DNA of 64,000 nucleotides from Takakia lepidozioides. Lineage: Eukaryota; Streptophyta; Takakiopsida; Takakiales; Takakiaceae. Below the pieces are notes generated by a model. It was not told where the DNA came from. It did no database searches and saw only the letters and a program-made list of their open reading frames with translations. Below, one piece after another: positions 10,791-21,921 of the stretch (positions within the stretch are counted from its first letter, which is position 1; every line of letters starts with the position of its first letter). The DNA lies in NCBI GenBank assembly GCA_030704615.1, contig CM060734.1:10790001-10854000 (forward strand). The letters run 5' to 3'. The translations under genes were made by a program, and so were the position numbers.

Positions 10791-11773
10791 TGCATCACAG
10801 GGAGTTAATGATTGAGTTTGTTAGCAATTTCGATTCCATGATAGACACTACGATAGTGAAGGGCGTGGTTATACGACTCACTCCAGAGAGGCTGCAGGAA
10901 GTTTTTGAGCTGCCAATATATAGGGAAACAACCTGATAGGGAAGAACTGGAGGAGTTGCAGATTTCAGACTTGTTTGAGAAGGGAGCTTTTTCTGTTATT
11001 CAAAAATACACATGCACGAAGTCAAAGTATTCTGGTTTGAGAGATGTGGGTCAAATGCTTATTGTTTTGTTTAACATGAAGCACAATCAAATGTATCTCA
11101 GCAAAACTTTCGTGGAAAAAATCATCAGGGCTCTGAAACGGGAAGATGTGTTGTGGGCCGAGATGATGCACAAAGGGTTAGTGAAGGAGTTGAAGACACT
11201 TCAGGAGAAGAAGCCCAGTAGTAAACCCCCAATCATTGTTTCTGCACCTGTGATTGCCCATCTCATCATGGCTTCGTGCCAACTCTCTGTGAAGGAACGC
11301 AAGGCCATGGGCGAGCTTGTCATGCCAACCACTGTGAAGGTGGATTGGAGGGACAGGGTAAGACAAAGCGTCAGAAGACAACATCTTTCACGCCAAATAC
11401 AAGACCACAACCACATGTGATCGACTTGGTCGAAGAAGACAGTCTGGTGGGTGAGGAACAAGTGGGCGCAGTTCTTGAGGTGATGGTCACACAGCCACAG
11501 AGTTCCTTACAACGGGGTAAGGCTCACCAGATGGCTACATGGGAAAAAGATGTCAATTCGCAGCCACAGCCATCACAGCAAGATACTCGGGTTACCGTTG
11601 AGGGTTCAGTTTTGGATCTTGACCCTCTCTCTACAAGGCTGGCGGATTTTATTCCTACTTGTGAGCAGATTCAAGTAGAGATTGCCAGTGGAGATCTCAT
11701 ATATGAGACGGTTCCCTTCAAAGACAGTCTGAACTTGCAGACCCCATTCAACACAACATCAACCCCACATTGA
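10758..11773 (+). pseudogene. Broken frame of an unknown, probably mobile-element protein
   Basis: Three overlapping frames look like one ancestral protein. The first (to 10936) has a core like VVIRLTPERLQEVFELPIY. The second (10905-11420) includes SKYSGLRDVGQMLIVLFNMK and LIMASCQLSVKERKAMG. The third (to 11773) is polar. The second could leave through a GTAAGA donor near 11358, or the join may be a frameshift. The pattern 'conserved start, basic middle, polar Q/S-rich end' recalls plant mobile-element N-terminal proteins, but I do not recognise the family. Confidence 0.4.
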
Positions 11774-11830
11774 CAAGACAGAAAAATTGCCATACACGAT
11801 CAAAATACAAACATCAGGAAACTATAAGTC

Positions 11831-12480
11831 ACTACAACAGATCTCGGCTTTTACGTCTGCTATTTTCCAGTCGTATCAGCCTTTTACGACTGCATGACTG
11901 CCCAGTCAGATAAACCCAGTCAGTTGTGACAAATGAGTCGTAAGCGCCATAGAGTCGTATCTGCCAGTCGTGGAGCTCACTGTTGACGTGGCAACGGGGA
12001 CGCCTAATCATAGTCATTGATAAGACCATAGTAAATGACTGCGAATCCATGTCAGCTTCACGTGGAACGGAAGGGATATGCCACGTGTCACGTCAAAGGG
12101 AAGGCGACAGGGTCTTCACGACTGGCATATACGACTTCCGCGGATTAACCGCAGGACAGCACGTGGAGAATACCAGGAACGACACGTGGCATGACAGGGT
12201 GACTTCCACAGATTAACCCCAGGACAACACGTGGATTAGATTGGACATGACACGTGGCATGACAATATGGAGCGGGAGGGTCTTTCATGACTGGCATATA
12301 TGACTTCGGCCCAATCCCAGGTCCACACGTGGAGTCAAATTATGCAAGATGGGGGTGGGGTGGTCGTTATGACTGGAACATATGACTTCCATGGCGCACT
12401 TTGGATACTGCACTTGCCACGAGTATGGGCAAACACGAGGGATGAAAGTGGCACGTGGCGGAGGCTCTGTGGATGGGAGG
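11831..12480. repeat. Degenerate repeat block rich in CACGTG, CACTA-like start
   Basis: It begins with CACTACAACAGATC, resembling the CACTA transposon terminus, followed by many CAGTCGTA-type short repeats (11850-11990). From 12050 it holds eight CACGTG cores in about 400 bp (near 12057, 12081, 12160, 12183, 12229, 12251, 12324 and 12451), several as ACACGTGGC. Longer repeat units recur, such as ACTGGCATATAYGACTTC and GATTAACCSCAGGACA. No gene is visible. Confidence 0.55.
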
Positions 12481-12841
12481 TAGTTGTGTACATGACCATA
12501 CGAAAACACCATTGAAACATGAAAGCACATTTGAAATTGGAACATCGATTCAAATACAACATGACTTAATGTTCAGAGATCCATTCCATAATCTAATCCT
12601 CTGCTACAAAAATGCACAAAGCTGCAAAGTCTTAGTAGACTTCCAAATGCCTGAGCAGAAGATGCATACACTGGCTTGGCCGGACTTGGTCACCCACCTT
12701 CAACTGCCATCCAGCCCGAAAATGGCAGAAGATACATGAGCAAGCTTTCAGGCAATATAGCAACAGCAACATTGACATATGTGAAACAAACTAACATCAC
12801 TAAGAATGTCTAAGCACCATTACACAAACTTGATGTGAAGT

Positions 12842-13655
12842 TCAAGGTCCTTCATCACCTAATCTAGTCGAATTGAGTAATACAAGTGGTGTCAAATGGA
12901 GGCCCATACTTGGGCATCTTCTTACCAGCACAACAACAACCACCTTCCAGAATTTTGCAAACATGTCCACCACGGTATTGTTCAGAATGACATCTGGTAC
13001 AATTCCAGCTCTGAAGATGTCGCCATGGACCTCTTTCCCCTTTTCCAGAGTTGCTAGGGCAGTGTTTAGAATGACATTTGGTACTTTCCAGCTTTGACGA
13101 TATCCCCATGCACCTCTTTGCCCTTCTCTAGGGCTGCCAGGCTTGCATGACGCCACATCTTGTTCAGCCATAGTGTTGAACACTCCCTTTGCATCCTAGA
13201 TGCACCCACATTTTGCAAACATGTCCACCAAGGTGTTGTTCAAAATGAAATCTGGTACAATTCCAGCTCTGAAGATGTCGCCATGAACCTCTTTCCCCTT
13301 TTTCCAGAGCTACCAGGGCAGTGTTTAGAATGACATTTGGTACTTTCTAGCTTTGACGATATCCCCATGCACCTCTTTGCCTTTCTCTAGGGCTGCCAGG
13401 CTTGCACGACGCCACATCTTGTTCAGCCATAGTGTTGAACACTCCCTTTGCATCCTAGATGCACCCACATTTTGCAAACATGTCTACCAAGGTGTTGTTC
13501 AAAATGAAATCTGGTACAATTCCAGCTCTAAAGATGTCGCCATGGACCTCTTTCCCCTTTTTCCAGAGCTGCCAGGGCAGTGTTCAGAATGACGTTTGGT
13601 ACAATTCCAGCTTTGATGATACCCCCATGCACCTCTTTGCCCATGACCAGCTCTT
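12842..13655 (-). pseudogene. Tandemly duplicated PPR gene fragment
   Basis: Minus-strand frames show degraded PPR motifs such as LEKGKEVHGDIFRAGIVPDVILN and NTMAEQDV. The block contains three copies of a unit of about 258-259 bp, marked by TTTTGCAAACATGTC at 12953, 13211 and 13470. Each unit itself carries two related copies of the PPR helix segment. The 259-bp spacing breaks the frame between units, so no continuous protein can be made. Confidence 0.65.
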
Positions 13656-14611
13656 CTACTTGCTGCATTGTTCTTGTTTGAACTCAGTTAAGTCAGCCAC
13701 CAAAAGATCAAGTTGTTCTCCAGTAGCTTTCAGGTGTGATTGGGGCAGTCCTTGAAGCACCAAAATTCTGGCATTAACTATAGTTGCACTACCCACATGA
13801 AGAGTTGCCCTCTCCTCAGTAGCCTTGGCAGTCTTACTGAGTCCAACTATCATCACATGTAGGGTTTGTAGTTCATGTTCAGACTCAGCCACTCTGGTAT
13901 GTAAAGGGCGAATTTTCCCAGTAGAATCCTTTTGCTGCACTGTCAATAGTTCAAGTGCCTCTTGTGCGTGACCTGACTGAGCTAATCCAACCATCATCCA
14001 ATTCCATGAGATCACATCACGCTTGGGCAATTTTGCAAACACTTCCCGTGCATCTTCCACACCCCCGCATTTGCAATACATGCTGACGAGGGCGTTCCCC
14101 ATACTGATATTTGACTGAAATCCAGCTCTAATGATGCCCTCATGGAGCTGCTTGCCTTGCTCTATTAACAATGGGCTGGAACATGCATTCAAGATGCACA
14201 AGAAAATGACCTTATCTGCCTTCACACCTTCTCTTTGCATCAGATTCACTCGATTGACACAGTAAACTTATGCACCCGATTGTCAACCTCAATGCAACTG
14301 TGCCCTGCCTCCTTTCTGACACCTTTGTCCTTCATCATTGCTCTCGCCTCTGTGGGATCACCCCACTTGCCAGCTGCAGCCCCACACTTGGCATACATAT
14401 CAACGAGAGTATTCTCCAGTTTCAAATATGACTCTGTTCCGACATCGATCGCAGCATGGACCTCTTTGCTCTTTTCCAAGGCTGTCAGGCTCGCACATGC
14501 ATTGAGAACGCAAATGAACATCACTTTGTTGGGCAATACCCCTTGCTCAATCGTTTGCTCATAGGTCGCAAGCGCATTTGGCTTTAAGCCTTTATGTTGC
14601 AAGATGGACAA
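13656..14611 (-). pseudogene. PPR protein fragments, including an E-type end
   Basis: The downstream frame (13656-14249) has good PPR motifs (MYCKCGGVEDAREVFAKLPK, RDVISWNWMMVGLAQSG) and then a non-PPR tail. The upstream frame (14246-14611) has NACASLTALEKSKEVHA, LVDMYAKCG and then, with most of the middle missing, an E/E+ type end (MMKDKGVRKEAG, EVDNRVHKF). PLS-class PPR proteins of land plants and relatives act in organelle RNA editing or processing. Here the motif order is compressed and the frames are discontinuous, so these are fragments and not a working editing factor. Confidence 0.65.
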
Positions 14612-14639
14612 ACTTCTTCACATCGTACATTGAGAAAAA

Positions 14640-14770
14640 GCCACACCTTGCGATTGCGGTTGTCCATCGTGATCGTGAAGGTGGCGAGCCGCTTCCCATA
14701 GTAGTCGATGGCCACATCGTTCACCACATCTTCATGCCCCGATTCTAGGGTTTGAGTCCATGTCCGCCCC
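14640..14770 (-). pseudogene. SEC13-like first-exon fragment
   Basis: The minus strand encodes ESGHEDVVNDVAIDYYGKRLAT, closely resembling the start of SEC13 (a beta-propeller protein of the COPII coat and nuclear pore, whose first blade begins with a GH..., then DYYGKR.AT). The SEC13 continuation (serine, aspartate and hydrophobic strand) is replaced by an unrelated peptide. It sits immediately upstream, on the same strand, of the PPR fragments and was probably carried here with them or by a mobile element. Confidence 0.55.
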
Positions 14771-14989
14771 CTATCCCACCAACTCCGCTCGTCGTCTCTC
14801 ATGATCAGACTCAACACTAAAACAAAACAAACATAACTCCGCCCTGATCGACATCCCTCATGATCAAACTCGACACTATAAGAAAGCAAACACAGCTCCG
14901 TCATGTTTGTCGTCTCTCACGATCAAACTCGACACAAAGAAAACAAACAAATGGCATGGGAGAAAAAAAAAATGGTAAGTCCCCTCTAC

Positions 14990-15540
14990 TCATGACTGGA
15001 TGGATGTAGCGGTAGATGGATGGATTTTGGGTTTTCCATCAATACATCCATCCATTCATTTGTTTTTCCATTTTTTGGTCATTTTAATTTCATCCATTCA
15101 TCCAAAATGAATCTCTAAATGAGTTTCACTGTCAGTTCATCCATTACTGCCAGCTTAGCGTTTGCATTATTATTTATGTTCATCCAATAGTTGCCAACAA
15201 GGCATTTGTTGTATCATTCGTTCATACGTTCATCCAGTGCACAAAAGTTATGTTTGATATGTTCATCCAATAGTTGCCAACAAGGCGTTTGTGTATCATT
15301 CGTTGAGATAATACGGTCGTTTTGTTTCACTAACCTTAACCAGCAGTCGATTAGTTTACTGTTAATCTGTTGGGTCAGTGAAACAGTAGTTAAATGTTTT
15401 TACTACTTATTATCCTCAAACTTAACATTGCGACCTAGCAACCCTAAATTCAAGCACATTCATCCTAATTCATCCTAGTTCACTCATCCTAATTCATTTT
15501 AATCATTCATTTATCCATTCATTCCTTCATTCACAGGGTG
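14990..15540. repeat. ATCC-type low-complexity region with direct repeats
   Basis: TGGATGGATG and CATCCATTCATCC runs are mixed with two near-identical copies of a segment containing ATAGTTGCCAACAAGGC (about 15186 and 15277). No gene is visible here or in 15540-15870. Confidence 0.5.
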
Positions 15541-15876
15541 TGGCTTAGTGCCCATTTACGCAGGCTGTATGGTCTAAGGCTTTTGCCTTCAACTCCATAT
15601 GGAACCGCAATCTTCCCTACTCGCCATCTGCTCTTCTGCTGAACATTAAGGATGCTGTCATTTTCTACTCTTGTCCAGTGTGGGAATCAATTAGAGGGAT
15701 CATTCTTTGGAACATTTGGAAGATGAGGTGTGCTGTTATCATTTAGAATGTGAGACCTTGCTTGCAGAAAGTGTTGTATGGGGCTCACTCAGACCTGGTG
15801 TCTGAAGCTCGAAAAGCGTGGCATGTTGTTGCGACAGCTCTTCCCAGGTGCAGTGCCTCACGAAGGGATCAATTGC

Positions 15877-16599
15877 TCACTTCCTTTGACAATTCATGGG
15901 GGAACCACTACATCTTCTGCAGGAGACTCTTCTGTAGTATCTCTCATATATGCCTGGATTTCTCTCAAGCTTTAATGCACCCTTGGCTATACTAGAAGTC
16001 TCCGTTACCATATAACCATATGGCAAGCATGTCTGGAAAGCTGTTCTTGGTGTAAGTTTGATCCACAGGATATCCTTAGGAATCCAATTCTTTACCAGTA
16101 CCAATTCTTCATACATATGAGTGTAAACATTCACTTTCCGTTCCTCCCAGCCTTCAAACTCCACTCGTTTAATGGATAACAACGCTATCACATAAACCAG
16201 TGTTGGTAACCAACTTGCTCTCCCTCTACATGCCACTTGATAAATCTTTATCACTCCTTTCTCCAGACCCCACTCTGGATCTACATCATGCACTCTCTTA
16301 AGAATGTTTTCTTTGCAACCGTCTGGCAATTCCAAGAACCTCTGAAAGAATTGTTTGGACAATCTTTCTTTCTCAGTTCCACAGGGAATTTGATTCACAT
16401 CAAATTCTTTGATTCTCCAACCACCATGATCCCACCAGATGCCTGTCACATCTGGTTGTTCTTGACCCAGTTCCTCGGTATGGTCGCCAAATGTCGAGCG
16501 GCTTTTACTCACCCATCCCTTCGCTATCCGAGGTGGGAACTCCAAGATAGAGGAGTTGGATATCTCTAAGCACTCAGCCCGCTCATAACAATCAGTCAT
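15877..16599 (-). CDS. Unknown 240-residue protein, probably of a mobile element
   Basis: A single open frame encodes a Trp-rich protein of about 240 residues, including VTGIWWDHGGWRIKEFDVNQ, then a charged helix and VNVYTHMYEELVLVKNWIPKD. Near its end is KLERNPGIYERYYRR, which recurs in a separate frame at 32.44-32.49 kb with mostly synonymous changes. That argues that at least this segment was selected as protein. The family is not recognised. A gag-like or accessory protein of a retroelement is a guess. Flanking 16600-17100 shows no gene. Confidence 0.45.
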   Translation of the reverse strand: MTDCYERAECLEISNSSILEFPPRIAKGWVSKSRSTFGDHTEELGQEQPDVTGIWWDHGGWRIKEFDVNQIPCGTEKERLSKQFFQRFLELPDGCKENILKRVHDVDPEWGLEKGVIKIYQVACRGRASWLPTLVYVIALLSIKRVEFEGWEERKVNVYTHMYEELVLVKNWIPKDILWIKLTPRTAFQTCLPYGYMVTETSSIAKGALKLERNPGIYERYYRRVSCRRCSGSPMNCQRK

Positions 16600-17107
16600 G
16601 ACCTACAACTAGTGTATCATGGAAGTGCTTCCTATTTGTATTCCTTCTTGCCTTCATGTCAGCAAGTTACCTTACTGTTTATATTTAAGTATCAGATTGC
16701 TTCAGCAATCTATCAAGTTCCAATCACTCATCCATACATTCCACAACTTCACTCAGATCTCTCTACACAGTGTGAGTATGGAATGTGTATCAGATTAAGA
16801 TCTATCAAGTATCAGGCCGAAACCATAGTGTCCCTAGTCTGCTTTACAGTAACTCTACAGTTTGCATGGATCAAGCATCAGCAGTGTCTCCTCCTTCTAT
16901 GCGCTCTCCATTCCTCAGCTCCCGATCGCCCTTTCTTCCTGAAGGCCAAGTCCTGATGCAAGAAGTCATCTCCCCATTACTACTTTGCCTTTTCTACCTG
17001 CAAGCTGTTCTAACTGCCTAACTAACTAACTGTCATCCAGATAGAATACACGTTTCCGCTGCCGATGTCGTTCCCACTCAGTCGTTCCCTGCCCTGGTAA
17101 CCGTTCC

Positions 17108-17290
17108 CTGCGAATGCCGTGACGGGCTGTGCCCAACTGTGTCGGCTGTGACTGGCTGTGTTGAGCTATGTCGGGCTGTGGCTAACTGTGTCGGGCTGTG
17201 TCAGGCTGTGATAGACTGTGATAGGATGTGTAAGGCTGTGTCAGATTGTGACTAGCTATGTCAAGCTATGACTGACTATGTAAGCATGTC
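17108..17290. repeat. Minisatellite of CTGTGTCGGG-type units
   Basis: Degenerate units of about 10 bp (CTGTGTCGGG, CTGTGACTGG, CTATGTCAAG) are repeated in tandem. Most of the variation is at one or two positions. No gene overlaps it. Confidence 0.7.
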
Positions 17291-17489
17291 TACCACCCCT
17301 AAGGCCTGTGTTGGTCTAAGTCTACCATCCATAAGTTTGTGCAAAAATTAAGGGTACCCCACAGAACTCGTAAAAACTGTCTAAGTCCCAGACAACCCTC
17401 TAACAAGCCCTAGCTTCAGTGCCATTGCCGGTGTCATGAAGGAGTGCGACGCTCTTGTGTCCACCAGCAACGACACGTTAGTTTTGGAA

Positions 17490-18728
17490 ATTATACTACA
17501 AACATCAACTGACTCCATTTACGCAAGGGGCCAGTCTCCTGATACAACTCACAAGAGTAGTTGCCTACCTTGCAAGTCTTGGCGATCACCGCTTCCACCA
17601 AGCGGCTGATGGAATCTTCAGACAGCTCTGTGGTCGCCCGAGTCATGTTCAATTGACGGGGCTTCGCGCACTTCTTAGCCATGTGCCCGGGCTCCCCTCA
17701 ATTAAAGTACACTCCATCGAAGGTCGCCTTCTGTCCGCCATAAGCCGTCGCACCTGATTTTCCTTTCAGAGCACCAGGTGTCGCCTTGACGTGTGAAGGC
17801 CCTCCCTTCGATTTCCATGTGTCATTGTCGCCGCGTGGCCTATCCCACTTCTTTTCCGGTCGGAAGGAGTCACCCTCCCGCCGAGTCTTCTTGTGGTTCA
17901 GCTCCGTACGGCCTTGTCTTTCGCCCCTAGGGACATCCGAGAAACATTCAGCCCTTTCAATTGCATCATTCAAAGTCTTAGGTGGCTTCTCCTCCAACTT
18001 CCGCCTGGCCCATGGGGCCAGTCCCGCCACAAAGTTGAAGACCATTTCTGGTTCCGCCATATCCGTGACTTCGAGCAATAGCACATTGAAAGCCTGAACA
18101 TATCCCCGAATGTCATCCGTTTGCTTCAAATTCCTCATCTTGTCCCGGGCGAGCCAGGACGCGTTGAGGGGAACAAACAGTCTTTTCATAAGTTCCTTGA
18201 ACCCACTCCAGCTCAAGGTTTCTGGGTTTGGACCTTGGTCATGAAGGCATTTCTGCCACCATTGTTGAGCATAGCCCCTCAAATAGGTGGGAGCCACTTC
18301 CACCCGATCCTCGTCACTCAACTTGGCCGCCCGGAAGTACCGCTCTAGCTCCAAGAGCCAGGTGTTGAGTGCTTTCCGATTTTGGACGCCCTCAAAGGTG
18401 CCGGGTTCCTCAGGCTTCACCTTAAACTTTGCCTTCGTGGAAGTGGCATTAGCCACCTCAACACGTCTTTCAACGTCCCGCCAAACTGCGCCAACAACCC
18501 TTCCCAAAAGGCTGCTGGCATGGGAGGCATCTGTTGGTCTGGCAGAGCCTCCGGGAAGTCCTTGGGCTCCAACTCCCCAGATTCCTCCCGTTCTTGAGCG
18601 GCCTCGCTTTCAAAAGCATGAATCACCTCCTCAAATTGCCGCGTCGGTGACACGTTGCCCCCATCGGGCTCACCAGGATCATCATCTTTCAGGCCGTTCC
18701 GCTTTTGCTTTGGCTTGCCCGAGCCCAT
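17490..18728 (-). pseudogene. gag: Ty3/gypsy gag remnant
   Basis: The frame starts at the ATG at 18728 (MGSGKPKQKRNG), with a frameshift near 18470, and continues through a capsid-like core (EPGTFEGVQNRKALNTWLLE, then YLRGYAQQWW and FKELMKRLFVP, then FVAGLAPWARRKLEE). This is the standard retrotransposon gag fold. The nucleocapsid zinc knuckle is damaged: the expected C-x2-C start reads as Y..stop in YFN*GEPGHMAKKC (stop at 17698). The downstream protease and RT are absent. It lies directly downstream of a primer-binding site and LTR, so it is the 5' portion of a minus-oriented element. Confidence 0.8.
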
Positions 18729-18769
18729 GATGAGGCCGATCTCAAGGATGATCGCGTAATGAACTCTAA

Positions 18770-18781
18770 GTTCTGATACCA
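18770..18781 (-). other. Primer-binding site, initiator tRNA-Met
   Basis: On the minus strand this reads TGGTATCAGAAC, matching the plant initiator tRNA-Met primer site (TGGTATCAGAGC) except at one position. It lies two bases inside the LTR end at 18784. Confidence 0.8.
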
Positions 18782-18783
18782 GG

Positions 18784-19496
18784 TGTCGCACACCTCACTT
18801 CGGTAAGCTCCCCTTCAAGTGATAGTTACTCGCTTTGATGCGCGCGCCTAACTCCCAAACTGGCCGCCGGGCCAACTCGGTGCTTCGGCTACTCACCGGG
18901 ACATAACGGTCCCCCTTTGCTCCTCTACAAGACCCTCTCTCAATTGGGGCCTAGTGGAAATTCCCTTTGGTTGTTGGCAGTCTGGAACAGCTCCCCACAC
19001 CTTGGTTGCTTTCCGGCTCGCACGCTTACTCACTAGTTTTTGGTCACCAACGGGCTTGCACCGTTCTCGGGGTTACTACTCCCTTATATATACTTCTGTG
19101 ACTATCTGCGGGGGTTTCACAAACAACGCCATCCTTTTATGGCGAACCACCACGAAGACCCTCCATTCCCGGTGGTGAGTTGCGGTGAGTCTTGGCCCAC
19201 CCACCACGGCCCCATTGGACCGTGATGAGTCCCAAGACTCCCCATGACTCCCACCACAAGGTCTCCGCCCCATGGCGAGTCCTATGCCACCCCCACTAAG
19301 TCCCACTAAGCTACCACCACCCCTCCACCGCAACCCGGTGTGCGGGGTTCCACCTAGTGAGCGCCTCCGTCTCCTTGAGTGCTTTGGGCACTCAAGGGTG
19401 ATTCAGCCCCCGTATATATTGTTGCCACTGCCCCCACCACAGGGGCATCCCCTTTTGTGTCCCGACCCCCTGCCCTCAAGGCGAAGGGCCGCGACA
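18784..19496 (-). repeat. 5' LTR of gypsy element (family shared with 33.2 kb)
   Basis: About 713 bp with inverted ends TGTCGC...GCGACA. It is followed on its inner side by the primer-binding site and gag. The same LTR, in the same orientation and differing by small indels and substitutions, occurs at 33210-33939. It holds a TATATATA segment near 19086 that may be the promoter. Confidence 0.8.
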
Positions 19497-19526
19497 CAAA
19501 TTGACCCAGAGTCGGGTCTATCTGCA

Positions 19527-20396
19527 ATGCCACACCACATTGTCATACGTTTTGACAAAGATACAGACATGCCCAAGGAGCAGGCGCTCTACCGCGCAAA
19601 GAAGAGGTTCGCTGACATGAACATTCCACTTGGGACAGTGCTATACTCACCAATTACAGCATATTCTAAGCATGCTAGCAACTTGTGATCTGGGATTCTA
19701 AGAGTTGAGTTACTACACCCGGCTAAAGACGGAATTGCGCTACTCAAAGGCAACAGAGCCTTTGTCATGGAGATGGCCTCCGGAATTCCATTACACGGCA
19801 AAATTGAAAAGGCTTGTGACTTACTCGCACCCTCGGACTACCTCTCCCTTTACATGAACAGTGATGCCCTGCTGGGCATCATCAGCTACAGGCTCACAAT
19901 GCACTTCATACTGGAAACATACTATCATGGTGACGAGTTTGAGATCATCAACGTGTACAAGCAGGGGCCTGAGAAGAAATTCTGCTTTATCTACTTGGCT
20001 TCAGAAGACACTAAGAAACGAATGCTGGAGAAGAGTGTCCGCTTCAACCACACCCTCATCGACACGCAACTACGCATCCAACGAGGTGGCACGACGAGTC
20101 TAGCAACTACTCCCCAAGAAATGGTGGCCGAAAGGGATGCGCTCACACTTGTTGTCAAGGGCCTCAATCCCTTACTCTCCCAGACAGACACAGAAGCTGC
20201 TCTTCGAGACGCCTTCGGCAAAGGCAACATAATCCAAGTCTACTTCAACAGGATAGCACCAATGGAAAAGACCAAGCACTCAGGCACGGCGCTCATCACC
20301 AATAAGAACCCAACATTTACACCTAGTGGTGCAATCAGCCTCACATCAAAATACAAGGCAGGTATGTTAAATTCGAGCGCCACACGAATAGTCTGA
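19527..20396 (+). pseudogene. LINE ORF1-like nucleic-acid-binding protein remnant
   Basis: One reading frame runs from the ATG at 19527 (MPHHIVIRFDKDTDMPKEQ) through one TGA at 19686 to 20396. The middle has VKGLNPLLSQTDTEAALRDAF, followed by NIIQVYFNRIAP. This resembles the RRM-like part of ORF1-type proteins from non-LTR retrotransposons. The single TGA is explainable by a CGA-to-TGA transition. The frame ends shortly after the putative RRM, without the usual zinc knuckle. The gypsy LTR at 18784-19496 ends 31 bp upstream of its start and may have separated it from its own 5' end. Function is inferred only. Confidence 0.45.
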
Positions 20397-20519
20397 ACGG
20401 GTCAGCACCCCCGGCCAATGAGATTCTGGAGCGACTCCGTGTCGCCAACACTAATCAAGCCCTAGCAGATACAGTAAACTCTAGGGGGCTGCTATTTCAC
20501 GAGCGGCATGAGCATGAGC

Positions 20520-20536
20520 GGAAAAAAAAAAAACAT
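20520..20536. repeat. A-rich tract between direct repeats
   Basis: A run of about 12 A lies between two ATGAGCGG motifs. It may be a relic of a poly(A) tail. Confidence 0.4.
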
Positions 20537-20624
20537 GAGCGGGCCATTGTGTGTCCACGGAAATAGGGTTAGGAGGCACGGAAATAGGGTCATGTGGACT
20601 CGTCATAGCAATGAAATGCAACAT

Positions 20625-20630
20625 TTTATT
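20625..20630 (-). terminator. Polyadenylation signal AATAAA
   Basis: AATAAA on the minus strand lies about 65 nt downstream of the stop codon (20694) of the ParB/methyltransferase gene. Confidence 0.5.
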
Positions 20631-20693
20631 GCAAATTTTATGGCAAGCCACGTTTATACAAGTGTGTCCTAACTGACATAGCAGGAATGGGAA

Positions 20694-21153
20694 CTACTCT
20701 CCTACACCTTCCGAGGAACTTGGCCCTCCTTCTTCCTCATCCCCCTCATCCCCCCCATCCTCCGAGCTCTGTGATGCATCGGTTGCACTATGCCTCTCAA
20801 AAATTCCGTCCTCCCCTTGGGGGACTGTCCACCTCACCTCCTGGGAATCTTCTGCCTCTTCTCCCCCACTTTCCTTAGCAGAATCCAAGACAAATCTACG
20901 AGCCCGACGGGCTCTAATATCTGTTGCCTCCTCCCTCATCTTCATTTTCTTGAGGCTTGCCTCGTCTAAAATCTGTTGTACATGACTAGGTTCGGAAGAC
21001 CTCCTAATGGACACCGAAGCAAGCCGGGCAGCATAAGTAGGAAGGATGTAGTCCCTTTCTGGACTAGGCATGAAATCCCCCCTGGCAAAAAAAGGCACGT
21101 TCCTCCTGCCCATGAACTCCGGTGTAGACGTCCCTCCTGCAGTACTTGGCATC
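20694..21153 (-). CDS. Exon 9: C-terminal tail
   Basis: From the acceptor TGTAG, it reads GGTSTPEFMGRRNVPFFARG, then YAARLASVSI, then a long acidic Ser/Glu end (EDGGDEGDEEEGG). It ends with TAG. The acidic tail may be unstructured; nothing specific is recognised. Confidence 0.55.
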
Positions 21154-21282
21154 CTACAGTAAGAACAAATCCACTTCAAGAATGTCAATACCAGCAGAAG
21201 CAGAAAGGGTTTTCAATGAAATAAGAGAACGAAGGGAGGTGCCTCACAAAATCTGGAGGCAACTTACAATGCGACCACTCAC

Positions 21283-21484
21283 TCGTAAACCGGGGGCTCC
21301 TCGGCCTCGATCCCAACTTGTTCCTCCCCCTGCTCCTTCTCGGATTTTTCCTCATCCTCCGAGGGTGCCTCTTCCTCTTTGGGCAGACGTTCAGCCGCTG
21401 CAAGTTCCGAGTTGTGGAGGGTAGTATCTGGCTCGAAGGCGAACACATGCCTGTCGGACAACGTCCCTGCCCAAATTGAAGCAC
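21283..21484 (-). CDS. Exon 8: end of the MTase motif I, acidic tail
   Basis: It continues motif I with ASIWAGTLSDRHVFAFEPD (the beta-2 strand ending in an acidic residue that would contact the SAM ribose), then an acidic Glu-rich tail. Acceptor CCTCAG, donor TACGA/GTGAGT. Confidence 0.6.
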
Positions 21485-21568
21485 CTGAGGAACAAAGCGG
21501 GCGGTTAATAGCTTGCGGCATGCAATTGCAATCGGGCCAGGGGACAAACTGAGCACGTGAAGGCTTAC

Positions 21569-21833
21569 CCGTGCCACATGTGAGGTCAAGAATCCGCCCT
21601 TGGACATCCGAGCACGTCTCCATGAGGGTTTGGATGAAAGCAGGGCTCCGGGTCTGGCTGTACCGCCACGGTTTGCTTGTCTTTGTGTCCTTCGGCATAC
21701 TGGAGTGGGGCACATAGTTGTAGAGGACATCGTAGGTAACAGGGTCCACAGCGGCATCAACAAGACGACCGTCGTTGCGGAATTTGAACGTAGACCCTCT
21801 CTTCACAAAGCAATATGCCTCAAACACCAATGT
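21569..21833 (-). CDS. Exon 7: MTase motif I
   Basis: The exon (acceptor GTGCAG, donor CACGG/GTAAGC) starts TLVFEAYCFVKRGSTFKFRN and ends CSDVQGRILDLTCGTG, the SAM-binding glycine-rich motif I with the second-strand residues to follow in exon 8. The 84-bp intron is a multiple of three, so an unspliced reading would also stay open. Confidence 0.65.
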
Positions 21834-21921
21834 CTGCACATCCAACAAAAGAGGGATCAACTCCGGGATCTAGTTTAGATACGCCACAATATGAGGTGAA
21901 TGCAATAGATTGATAACTTAC

